This document shows positions 17,232 to 24,769 of a stretch of 50,798 nt of DNA, one piece after another. The notes beneath the pieces were generated by a model. That model was given only the letters and a program-made list of their open reading frames with translations, was not told the DNA's origin and searched no databases. Numbering within the stretch: the first letter of the stretch is position 1; every line of letters begins with the position of its first letter. Position numbers and translations under genes: made by a program. Source of the stretch: Verrucomicrobiota bacterium (GTDB lineage: Bacteria; Verrucomicrobiota; Verrucomicrobiia; Limisphaerales; UBA1319); assembly GCA_022711435.1 (NCBI GenBank), contig JAKLFB010000042.1:1-50798 (forward strand), written 5' to 3'.

Positions 17232-19214
17232 GGGGCCGAGAGCGGCGATCCGGCTTGCGGGAGCGGCTGCAAGCATGGCCTGGACCCGGCGGACGACCTC
17301 GGGCGCGGCCAGGCCGTATCGCTGCCGGAGATGATCGGCCGATGAGGCGTGCTCGATGAACTGGTCGGGCCATCCCACCCGCAGCACCGGGGTCGAGATG
17401 CCGCGATCGCTGAACAGCTCGAGGACCGCGCTGCCGAATCCGCCCGCCAAAACATGGTCTTCGAACGTCACGACAACGTCGGCGGCTTGGCCGAAGAAGG
17501 CGATCGTGCCGGCATCGAGCGGCTTGGCAAACCGGGCGTTGACGATCGCGACATCGCAGCCCTGGCCGCCCAGGGTCCGCGCGACCTCGCGGGCCATGGG
17601 CTGGAAATTGCCCAGGGGGAGCAGCGCGATCCGGCGTCCCCCCTGGTTCCGGAACGGCTCGAGGACGGCCGCCTTGCCGATCTCGATCAGGGCGGGCTGA
17701 TCCTTGATGGGAACTCCTTCGGCGGGGCCGCGGGGGTAGCGGATGAAGACGGGCAGCTGCTGGCGGGTGGCGGTGTAAAGCATGTCGACCAGCTCGTCCT
17801 CGTTGCCTGGAGCCATCACGATGACATCCGGAACGCACCGCAGAAACGCCAGGTCGAACAGCCCGTGGTGGGTGGGGCCGTCGCTGGCCGACAGGCCGGC
17901 CCGGTCAAGGCAGAAGATCACCGGCAGCTTCTGCAGCGCGACGTCATGGATGATGCAGTCGTAGGCCCGCTGGAGAAAGGTCGAGTAGATGGCGCACACG
18001 GGGTGGAAGCCGAGCGTCGCCATGCCCGCGGCGAAGAGGACGGCGTGCTCCTCCGCGATGCCAACGTCATAGCAGCGGTCGGGCATGGATTTCTCGAGGA
18101 TCTTGAGCCCGGTGCCGCTGGGCATGGCGGCGGTGATGCCCACAAGGGCATTGTCACGCTGGCAGAGGCGGACCATGGCCTCGCCGAAGACGTCCTGGTA
18201 GGCAGGGGGAGTGCCGGGCCGGGGCTGGGTCAGCGCGCCCGTGGCCGCGTCGTAGGGGCCGGTGCCGTGGAACCGCTCGGGAGAGCGGAGGGCGGCTTCG
18301 AACCCCTTGCCCTTCTGCGTCACGAAATGGAGAACGACCGGGTGCTCGCAGTTCTTGGCGAACTCGAGCGACTCGATCAGGAGCGGCAGGTTGTGGCCAT
18401 CCATCGGCCCCAGGTATCGGAGCCCCATCTCCTCGAAGATCAGGCTGCTGCCGTGGCCGCCCCGGCCGTCGGACTCGAGCTCGCGCTCGGCCTGCTGGAG
18501 CGACACCTCGGTCACGGCGCCCTTGAGGGCCACCTCGGCCTTGTGGCCCAGGCGGAGGGCGACCTCGCCCAGGGATGTCCCGCGCAGCCATCGCTCGAAA
18601 TCCTTCTGCAGCCGGTTGTAGCGCGGGTGCGTGATCAGCTTGTTGAGATAGGACGCGATCGCTCCGACGTTCTTGGCGATGCTCCATGCGTTGTCATTGA
18701 GCACGCCGATGAACCGGCGGGTGCTGTGGGCGATGTTGTTGAGCGCCTCGTAGGAAATCCCGTTGGTCAGAGCGGCGTCGCCGAAAATGGCCACGACGTG
18801 CTCGTTGCCTCCCAGCCGGTCGCGCGCCACCGCCATGCCCAGCGCGGCGGAAAGCGCCGTGCCCGCGTGCCCCGACCCATAGCAGTCGTGCTCGCTCTCG
18901 GTCCGCAGGGCGAACCCGTTAAGCCCCCCGGTGGTCCGGATGGTGGGGAAGCGGTTTTTCCGGCCGGTGAGCAGCTTGTGGACATAGGACTGGTGGCTGA
19001 CATCCCAGACGAACTTGTCCGCCGGCGTGGAGAAGACGTAGTGGAGCGCAATCGTCAGCTCGACGACGCCGAGGTTCGGCCCCAGATGCCCCCCCTGCCG
19101 GGCCAGCTGGGTGATCAGCTCCTGCCGGATCTCCTCCGCCAGCTGCTCCAGCTGCGGAAGCGTCAGCTTCTTGAGGTGGGTCGGGTGATCGACCATGTCC
19201 AGAAAACGGCTCAT
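17229..19214 (-). CDS. dxs: 1-deoxy-D-xylulose-5-phosphate synthase
   Basis: A 661-residue thiamine-diphosphate enzyme condensing pyruvate and glyceraldehyde-3-phosphate, first step of the MEP isoprenoid pathway. Landmarks: TPADKFVWDVSHQSYVHKLL near residue 60, SGHAGTALSAALGMAVARD, the ThDP-binding segment FGDAALTNGISYEALNNI ending LNDNAWSIAKNVG, the LRYLGPMDGHN loop, and VGIAEEHAVLFAAGMA with the catalytic Glu. The ThDP box reads GDA instead of the usual GDG, which I recall is also seen in chlamydial DXS. It follows xseB after only 4 nt, a conserved pairing in many bacteria. Confidence 0.95.
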   Translation of the reverse strand: MSRFLDMVDHPTHLKKLTLPQLEQLAEEIRQELITQLARQGGHLGPNLGVVELTIALHYVFSTPADKFVWDVSHQSYVHKLLTGRKNRFPTIRTTGGLNGFALRTESEHDCYGSGHAGTALSAALGMAVARDRLGGNEHVVAIFGDAALTNGISYEALNNIAHSTRRFIGVLNDNAWSIAKNVGAIASYLNKLITHPRYNRLQKDFERWLRGTSLGEVALRLGHKAEVALKGAVTEVSLQQAERELESDGRGGHGSSLIFEEMGLRYLGPMDGHNLPLLIESLEFAKNCEHPVVLHFVTQKGKGFEAALRSPERFHGTGPYDAATGALTQPRPGTPPAYQDVFGEAMVRLCQRDNALVGITAAMPSGTGLKILEKSMPDRCYDVGIAEEHAVLFAAGMATLGFHPVCAIYSTFLQRAYDCIIHDVALQKLPVIFCLDRAGLSASDGPTHHGLFDLAFLRCVPDVIVMAPGNEDELVDMLYTATRQQLPVFIRYPRGPAEGVPIKDQPALIEIGKAAVLEPFRNQGGRRIALLPLGNFQPMAREVARTLGGQGCDVAIVNARFAKPLDAGTIAFFGQAADVVVTFEDHVLAGGFGSAVLELFSDRGISTPVLRVGWPDQFIEHASSADHLRQRYGLAAPEVVRRVQAMLAAAPASRIAALGP

Positions 19215-19218
19215 TGGC

Positions 19219-19503
19219 TCACTCCTCCGGCGGCGGAACCGGCGCTTCGGTTGGGCGTGCCGTCGGCTCGCCCGCAGCGCTCTGCTCCAGCCGCTCGATC
19301 TTCACCTCCGCCTCCGCCAGCCGCTCCTGGCAGAGACGCGACAGGCGCGTCCCCTCCTCGAACCGGGCCAGGAGCGTTTCCAGGGGCAGATCCTCGCCTT
19401 CCATCGACTCGACAATGCCCTGCAGCTTCCGCAGCGCATCCTCGAACGAAAGCGCGTCTGAATGCGAAGGGCTCCCCTCTGAAGGCTTGGATGTCTTCGC
19501 CAT
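19219..19503 (-). CDS. xseB: Exodeoxyribonuclease VII small subunit
   Basis: A 94-residue mostly helical protein: SFEDALRKLQGIVESMEGED, then LPLETLLARFEEGTRLSRLC, which is the XseB signature, followed by QERLAEAEVKIERLE and a Pro-rich tail. Several XseB copies coat the large subunit XseA in the nuclease that degrades single-stranded DNA to oligonucleotides. XseA is not in the window. It is translated just ahead of dxs (4-nt gap), and its start faces the nth gene across a 200-base divergent region. Confidence 0.92.
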   Translation of the reverse strand: MAKTSKPSEGSPSHSDALSFEDALRKLQGIVESMEGEDLPLETLLARFEEGTRLSRLCQERLAEAEVKIERLEQSAAGEPTARPTEAPVPPPEE

Positions 19504-19706
19504 CGATTCCAGTCTAGGTAAGAACTGCGCCCTCGTCCAGCGCGTTCGTGCATGCCCGGCGCGTTCGGCAAGGCTCCTGCCCTCCCCGCCGCGGCGCCCG
19601 GAACCCGCTCCTGGCGCAAAAACTGCTGGATAAAAGGACCGCGACCCCGCTATGTTGGCCGGGTCCGAGGCATGGACAGAAGATCAGGAGAAAAGGAATC
19701 ACGGTT

Positions 19707-20360
19707 ATGGCAGAGACACCCGCGGCAAAGGTCACGCGCACCACGCAGATCGTCAACAAGCTCCAGAAGGCATATCCGGATGCCCGGTGCGAGCTCAACT
19801 ACTCGAACCCGCTCGAGCTGCTGGTCGCCACGATCCTCTCTGCCCGGTGCGCCGACAAGCAGGTCAACACCGTCACCGCGAGCCTGTTCCAGAAATACAA
19901 GACAGCCGCCGATTACGCCCAGGCCAATCTCGAGGCTCTCGAGCAGGAGCTCAAGACCCTCGGGCTTTACCGGAACAAGGCCAAGAGCATCCAGGCCGCC
20001 TGCCAGCGGATCCAGGAGCAGCACGCCGGCAGCGTGCCCGCCACCATGAACGAGCTCACCGCCCTCGAGGGCGTCGGCCGCAAGACCGCCAACGTGGTCC
20101 TCGGAAACGCGTTCCAGGTCAATGCCGGCATCGCCGTCGACACCCACGTCGCCCGCGTCGCCCAGCGCCTCCGGCTGACCGCCCAGCCCAATCCGGATGA
20201 CATCGAGAAGGATCTCCTCCCGCTCGTCCCGCAGGAGAAATGGGCGATCTTCAGCCATCTCCTCATCTGGCATGGCCGCCGGCGCTGCCACGCCCGGAAT
20301 CCGGACTGCCGGAACTGCGAGATCCAGAAGGCCTGCCCGACCTGGCGGAAAGCCCAGTGA
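19707..20360 (+). CDS. nth: Endonuclease III (DNA glycosylase/AP lyase)
   Basis: A 217-residue base-excision repair enzyme that removes oxidised pyrimidines. The helix-hairpin-helix ALEGVGRKTANVVLGNAF carries the catalytic Lys, the essential Asp is in VDTHVARVAQRL, and the iron-sulfur cluster cysteines appear at the C-terminus as C-x6-C-x2-C-x5-C (CHARNPDCRNCEIQKAC). I chose the ATG at 19707, preceded by AAGGA with good spacing, because the longer frame to 19548 adds unrelated residues. It heads a plus-strand operon with the beta-helix and helicase genes. Confidence 0.95.
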   Translation: MAETPAAKVTRTTQIVNKLQKAYPDARCELNYSNPLELLVATILSARCADKQVNTVTASLFQKYKTAADYAQANLEALEQELKTLGLYRNKAKSIQAACQRIQEQHAGSVPATMNELTALEGVGRKTANVVLGNAFQVNAGIAVDTHVARVAQRLRLTAQPNPDDIEKDLLPLVPQEKWAIFSHLLIWHGRRRCHARNPDCRNCEIQKACPTWRKAQ

Positions 20361-20374
20361 AATCGGAGGCGGGC

Positions 20375-21061
20375 ATGTGGCGGCCGGAGGACCTGTTCGA
20401 CCTCGAGCAGACGGAGCATGCCGGTTTGTTCGAGGGCCTCGAGCATGCGTGGGATGCCCTGGCGCGGCTCGAGGCCTATCTCCGCTCCCGGCTGCGCCCC
20501 GCCCGGCATCACCGCGAGATCGGGCGCGTCTGGATCGGCGATCAGGTGCACATCGGAGAGGGAACGGTGGTCGAGGAGGGGGCGATGATCCTGGGGCCGG
20601 CCATCATTGGGCGCGGCTGCCAGATCCGGCACAACGCCTACGTGCGCGAGCACGTGATCGTGGGCGACGGCTGTGTCGTCGGGAACGCGTGCGAGCTGAA
20701 GCGGGCGGTGCTCTTCAACGGCTGCCAGACGCCCCATTTCAACTACGTGGGCGACTCGATCCTCGGCTGCCGGGCGCACCTCGGGGCGGGCGTGAAGATC
20801 TCGAACCTGAAGCTGGTGCCGGGCACGGTGGCGATCGAGTGGGAGGGGCGGCGCTACGACACCGGGCTGCGGAAGCTGGGCGCGCTGATCGGGGACCGCG
20901 CGGAGGTGGGCTGCAACGCGGTGCTGAATCCGGGGACGATCCTGGGGCGGGATTCGGTGGTGTATCCGAACACGGCGTGGCGGGGGGTGCTGCCGGCCGG
21001 GCACGTGGCCAAGAACCGGGCTGCCATCGAGGTGGTCTCGAGACAGCGGCGGCAGGCATGA
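20375..21061 (+). CDS. Left-handed beta-helix (hexapeptide repeat) nucleotidyl/acyltransferase-like protein
   Basis: A 228-residue protein: an N-terminal helix region (WRPEDLFDLEQTEHAGLFEG) followed by hexapeptide repeats (VHIGEGTVVEEGAMILGPAI, IIGRGCQIRHNAYVREHVIV, GDRAEVGCNAVLNPGTILGR), typical of the C-terminal acyltransferase domain of GlmU and related sugar-nucleotide proteins. There is no pyrophosphorylase domain. Verrucomicrobial and chlamydial genomes carry such stand-alone proteins, often annotated as UDP-GlcNAc diphosphorylase-like. The ATG at 20375 has GGAGG five bases before it; a GTG at 20357 overlapping the nth stop is an alternative. Its stop overlaps the helicase ATG (ATGA). 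Confidence 0.8.
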   Translation: MWRPEDLFDLEQTEHAGLFEGLEHAWDALARLEAYLRSRLRPARHHREIGRVWIGDQVHIGEGTVVEEGAMILGPAIIGRGCQIRHNAYVREHVIVGDGCVVGNACELKRAVLFNGCQTPHFNYVGDSILGCRAHLGAGVKISNLKLVPGTVAIEWEGRRYDTGLRKLGALIGDRAEVGCNAVLNPGTILGRDSVVYPNTAWRGVLPAGHVAKNRAAIEVVSRQRRQA

Positions 21062-23208
21062 TCGGACCGGCGGACATGGCCGCGGCTTCCGGGGATGGCG
21101 ACCTGGTCGAGGACGTCCGGCTTCTTTTTTCTCCCGAGGGCATCCTGGCCCAGGCGAAGAATTTCGAGTACCGGCGTCCGCAGCAGGAGATGGCGGTGGC
21201 CGTGGCGCGCGCCCTGCTCGAGGGGCGGCATCTCATCGTCGAGGCGGGCACGGGCGTGGGCAAGAGCCTGGCCTACCTGGTCCCCGCCATCCTGTATGCG
21301 GTCCGCCGGCGCAAGCGGGCGGTGGTCTCGACCCACACCATCAACCTCCAGGAGCAGCTCATCGACAAGGATCTCCCGATGCTCTCGAGGGTGCTGCCCA
21401 CGCCGTTCACGTTCACCATGCTCAAGGGCCGGCAGAACTACCTCTGCGCCCGGCGGCTCGACCGGGCCCTGCGCCAGGCCGACGGCCTGTTCACCAGCCC
21501 GGAGGTCGAGGAGCTCCGCCGGATCCACGAGTGGTCCCGGACCACCTCCGATGGCAGCCTCTCCGACTTCGAGATCGAGCCCGATCCCAAGGTCTGGCAG
21601 CAGGTCTGCTCCGAGCGCGGCATCTGCGCCCCCAAGCTCTGCGGGCCCGGCTCGGACTTCGGCCGGGATCACGCCCCTTGCTTCTACCAGCGCGCCCGAA
21701 GCCGGTTCATGTCCGCCGACGTCCTGGTCCTCAACCACACCCTCTTCTTCCTCCATCTCGCCGGCATCGAGGAACCCGGCCGCGAGGGCATCCTGTTCCG
21801 GAACGATTTCGTCATCTTCGACGAGGCGCACACGCTCGAGAACGTGGCGGCGCGGCACCTGGGATTGAGCGTCTCGAGCTCGCAGATGCGCTTCAACCTG
21901 CATCGTCTCTGGAATCCGAAGACGGAGAAGGGGCTGCTGTCGCAGCTGCGCCAGGGCCCGCTGGTCGAGCGGGTCGCGCGGGTCCTGGTCGAGAACGACG
22001 CCTTCTTCGCCGCGCTCGAGAAGGCCTGCGGCGAGCTGCAGCGGAAGCCGCGCCCTGCAGCCGGCGCGGGCGGGATGAACGGGCCGTCCCGCCGGGACTG
22101 GAGCGAGCTGCGCGTCCGGAAGCCGGACCTGGTCAAGGACAACCTGACGCGCCCGATCCAGGAGGTGCGCGAGGGGCTCTCGCTCCTGGCCAAACGGATC
22201 GAGGACACCGACGCCGTCGGGGAGCTGGGCGAATGCCAGCGGCGGCTCGGCGAGCTCCGCGATGCCGTGATCCACTTCCTCCGCCAGGACGAGGAGAGCC
22301 ATGTCTATTGGGTCGAACGCGGCGGCCGGGGACGCCAGAACCTCAGCCTCAATGCCGCCCCCGTCCGGGTCGCCGACCTCCTCCGGGAACGGCTCTTCCG
22401 CGCGGGCACATCCGTCATCCTGACCAGCGCCACCCTGGCGACCTCCTTGCGCTCGCCCGGCCCTGGCGCCGCCGATCAGCCCGGCCCCGCGCGCCGCGGG
22501 GCCGAGGACGCAACGGGATCTTCCGGCCCCGCCACCGGGCTCGAATACGTCGCCGGACGCCTCGGCGCCGAGTCGGCCGATCTCCGGCGCGTCGGATCGC
22601 CGTTCGATTTCGAGCGGCAGATGCGGGTCTATGTGGTGCGGCAGATGCCGGATCCGCGCGACGAGGGCTACGTCGGCGCGCTGGTCCAGTGGATCGAGCG
22701 CTACCTCGAGCAGACCCACGGCAAGGCATTCGTCCTGTTCACCAACAACCGACTCCTGGCCGAGGTGGCCGAGCGGATGGAGCCCTGGCTCGCGAAACGC
22801 GGGATCCAAGGCATCGTCCAGGGCACCGGCATGCCGCGCTCGCTGATGCTCGAAAAATTCAAGCAGGACGTCGACTCCGTGCTGTTCGGGGCTGACAGCT
22901 TCTGGCAGGGAGTCGATGTCCCGGGGGAAGCCCTCTCGAATGTGATCATCACGCGGCTGCCGTTCGCCGTCCCCGATCATCCCCTGATCGAGGCGCGTCT
23001 CGAGCAGATCGAGGCCGAGGGCGGCGATGCCTTCATGCGATACTCGCTGCCGGAGGCTGTGCTCAAGTTCCGTCAGGGGATCGGCCGGCTCATCCGCACC
23101 CAATACGACCGCGGGATCGTGGTCGTGCTCGATAACCGGGTCCTGACCAAGCGCTATGGCCAGGCCTTTCTGAACAGCATCCCGCCGTGCCCGGTCGAGG
23201 TGGTGTGA
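21058..23208 (+). CDS. DinG/XPD-type ATP-dependent DNA helicase
   Basis: A 716-residue superfamily 2 helicase. Walker A is AGTGVGKS near residues 63-70, the DEAH box is IFDEAHTLENVA near 255, motif Ia is STHTINLQEQL, motif V/VI are FGADSFWQGVDVPGE and FRQGIGRLIRTQ. Between Walker A and DEAH are the cysteines NYLCARRL, CAPKLCGPGSD and APCFYQRAR, fitting the iron-sulfur domain of DinG/XPD enzymes, which unwind 5'-to-3' at damaged DNA, R-loops or G-quadruplexes. An insert rich in Pro/Gly (about 475-495) is unusual. It is translationally coupled to the beta-helix gene and downstream of nth, so a repair role is reasonable. Confidence 0.9.
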   Translation: MIGPADMAAASGDGDLVEDVRLLFSPEGILAQAKNFEYRRPQQEMAVAVARALLEGRHLIVEAGTGVGKSLAYLVPAILYAVRRRKRAVVSTHTINLQEQLIDKDLPMLSRVLPTPFTFTMLKGRQNYLCARRLDRALRQADGLFTSPEVEELRRIHEWSRTTSDGSLSDFEIEPDPKVWQQVCSERGICAPKLCGPGSDFGRDHAPCFYQRARSRFMSADVLVLNHTLFFLHLAGIEEPGREGILFRNDFVIFDEAHTLENVAARHLGLSVSSSQMRFNLHRLWNPKTEKGLLSQLRQGPLVERVARVLVENDAFFAALEKACGELQRKPRPAAGAGGMNGPSRRDWSELRVRKPDLVKDNLTRPIQEVREGLSLLAKRIEDTDAVGELGECQRRLGELRDAVIHFLRQDEESHVYWVERGGRGRQNLSLNAAPVRVADLLRERLFRAGTSVILTSATLATSLRSPGPGAADQPGPARRGAEDATGSSGPATGLEYVAGRLGAESADLRRVGSPFDFERQMRVYVVRQMPDPRDEGYVGALVQWIERYLEQTHGKAFVLFTNNRLLAEVAERMEPWLAKRGIQGIVQGTGMPRSLMLEKFKQDVDSVLFGADSFWQGVDVPGEALSNVIITRLPFAVPDHPLIEARLEQIEAEGGDAFMRYSLPEAVLKFRQGIGRLIRTQYDRGIVVVLDNRVLTKRYGQAFLNSIPPCPVEVV

Positions 23209-23236
23209 GCGGGTGGCGGCGCCGGCCGCCGCCCGC
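23209..23236. terminator. GC-rich hairpin between convergent helicase and cupin genes
   Basis: GCGGGTGGCGGC (23209-23220) pairs with GCCGCCGCCCGC (23225-23236) over 12 bp including one G-T pair, with loop GCCG. It begins directly after the helicase stop codon and fills most of the 41-base convergent gap, as expected for a two-way terminator. No T tract follows. Confidence 0.45.
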
Positions 23237-23249
23237 CAAGCGTGCCCGA

Positions 23250-24518
23250 TCAGTCGAATGCGTTGCTCCGGTGCGCGCCCACAGCCGGCGCATCCGGATT
23301 CACCTCGGGTCCGAAGTATCGCAGCATGACCAGCGGCTCGGTGGCGGAGGTGTTCTCGAACACCACGCCCGCCCGGGCCGCCGATTCTGTGCAGAACACC
23401 TCGTCCTCGGTCAGCTCGCCGAACCGGATCATCTTCGGGCAGTCGAGGCGCAGCCCGTTCATGCGGCCCTGGCCCTGGACGCAGATCAGCCCGTAGGCGC
23501 CCCGATCGGGCACGGTGCATTTCACGCCCGGATCGACGGTCAGCTCCTTGGCGCTGAACCGCTGCTGCCCATCGATCTTTCCGTAGCAGATCCATCGGTC
23601 CACATACCCTTCGCTGCGGGTGTCCGCCACGGGCACCGGCGCCAGGAAATGGTTCTCCTTGAAGCTCGGATCGGTATTGGCCTCCCAATCGATTTGCTCG
23701 ACGAGGTAATCGAGGTCCTTGTGCCTGGCCTTGGGGACGTCCTTGACCAGAAGCGACCAGGGGACCTCGCGGCCCTCGACCAGCGACTGGTACATGCCGA
23801 ACACGTCGCTGCCCCATTGCGGCTCGTAGGTGCAAAGCGATCCCGGCGCGTGAAGGATGCACGGGCCCACCAGCCAGCCGGTCCCCGGCTGCAGCCGGTA
23901 TGCCTTCGACAGATCCAGAATCCCGTTGTCGCCCCGGTTCCAGTTCTCCAGGCAGCGCCGGACCTCATCCTTGGTCGTCCCCGGCTCGAGCCCGAAAAAC
24001 GTGTAAGGGAAATGGTTGCCGACCGGATTCTGCTGGCGCGGGAAATAGTAGGACTCGGGCTTGCCATCCTGCCCGACCAGCCGGGCCTGCTTCTGGTTCT
24101 GATGCAGATGGAGCGGGATCGGGCCCATGTTGTCGAAGAACTTCGAGTAGACCGGCCATCGCTCGTATTGCTTCCAGATCCGCGGTCCGACCAGGGCCGC
24201 CCCCAGCTCGCCCACCGCCGCCTGGAGCGTCACCCGCTGGCTGCCGGCCACCACGTAGCTCAGCCCTTCATCGGGCGTCCGGTTCTCGTTGGCCGCGGGC
24301 GTCGTCGACGCGAACCACCGCTCGTCAATCCCCCCCCGGTTCAGCCCGTAGGCATAGAGGTCGGCCGGATGCAGCTTCAGCCGCTGCCCCGGATGCAGGA
24401 ACGACCGCGGCACCCAGCAGGGCGCCAGCCGCAGCAGGCCCCCGCTTTCCTCCAGCGCCGACTCGATCAACGGCACAATGTTCTTCTTCGCTGTTCGCAG
24501 GCTCGTCAGTGTCTTCAT
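23250..24518 (-). CDS. Phosphomannose-isomerase-like cupin protein
   Basis: A 422-residue protein with cupin character similar to type I mannose-6-phosphate isomerases: MGPIPLHLHQNQKQARL has the paired metal-binding histidines, and GWLVGPCILHAPGSLCTYEP the later His of the same site; C-terminal strands GAYGLICVQGQGRMNGL and AARAGVVFENTSATEPLVML form a second cupin. The start MKTLTSLRTAKKNIVPLIE gives a compact N-terminus; the frame extends upstream to 24848 but over non-coding sequence. The substrate is unknown; a sugar-phosphate or keto-sugar isomerase is the likely role. It is single-gene, divergent from copA. Confidence 0.65.
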   Translation of the reverse strand: MKTLTSLRTAKKNIVPLIESALEESGGLLRLAPCWVPRSFLHPGQRLKLHPADLYAYGLNRGGIDERWFASTTPAANENRTPDEGLSYVVAGSQRVTLQAAVGELGAALVGPRIWKQYERWPVYSKFFDNMGPIPLHLHQNQKQARLVGQDGKPESYYFPRQQNPVGNHFPYTFFGLEPGTTKDEVRRCLENWNRGDNGILDLSKAYRLQPGTGWLVGPCILHAPGSLCTYEPQWGSDVFGMYQSLVEGREVPWSLLVKDVPKARHKDLDYLVEQIDWEANTDPSFKENHFLAPVPVADTRSEGYVDRWICYGKIDGQQRFSAKELTVDPGVKCTVPDRGAYGLICVQGQGRMNGLRLDCPKMIRFGELTEDEVFCTESAARAGVVFENTSATEPLVMLRYFGPEVNPDAPAVGAHRSNAFD

Positions 24519-24769
24519 ACTCTTCGGATTCTCCGGTTCAGTTCTCAACTCTCTTGCCGCTACACTTGTAATCCGGAATCCGGCGAGATTGAAGCCTTTT
24601 CCGGGACGCAACGCGTTTGACACCCCGCCCCAATGCCCGGAAGTTGGGAGGATGCGATCCAGAGCATCCATTGGCCTCGATCGGAGCCCGGCGGGCTCCG
24701 GGATTGTTGCGGGCGAAGACGCCCGCCGCAACTCCTTGGCTGATCGGCACTCTTCATTTGCTTCCTGCC

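Noticed and set aside
20854..23862. 1002-residue minus-strand open frame
   Set aside because: Antisense to the helicase and beta-helix genes, which carry clear family motifs; the frame has no recognisable domain and reflects high GC.
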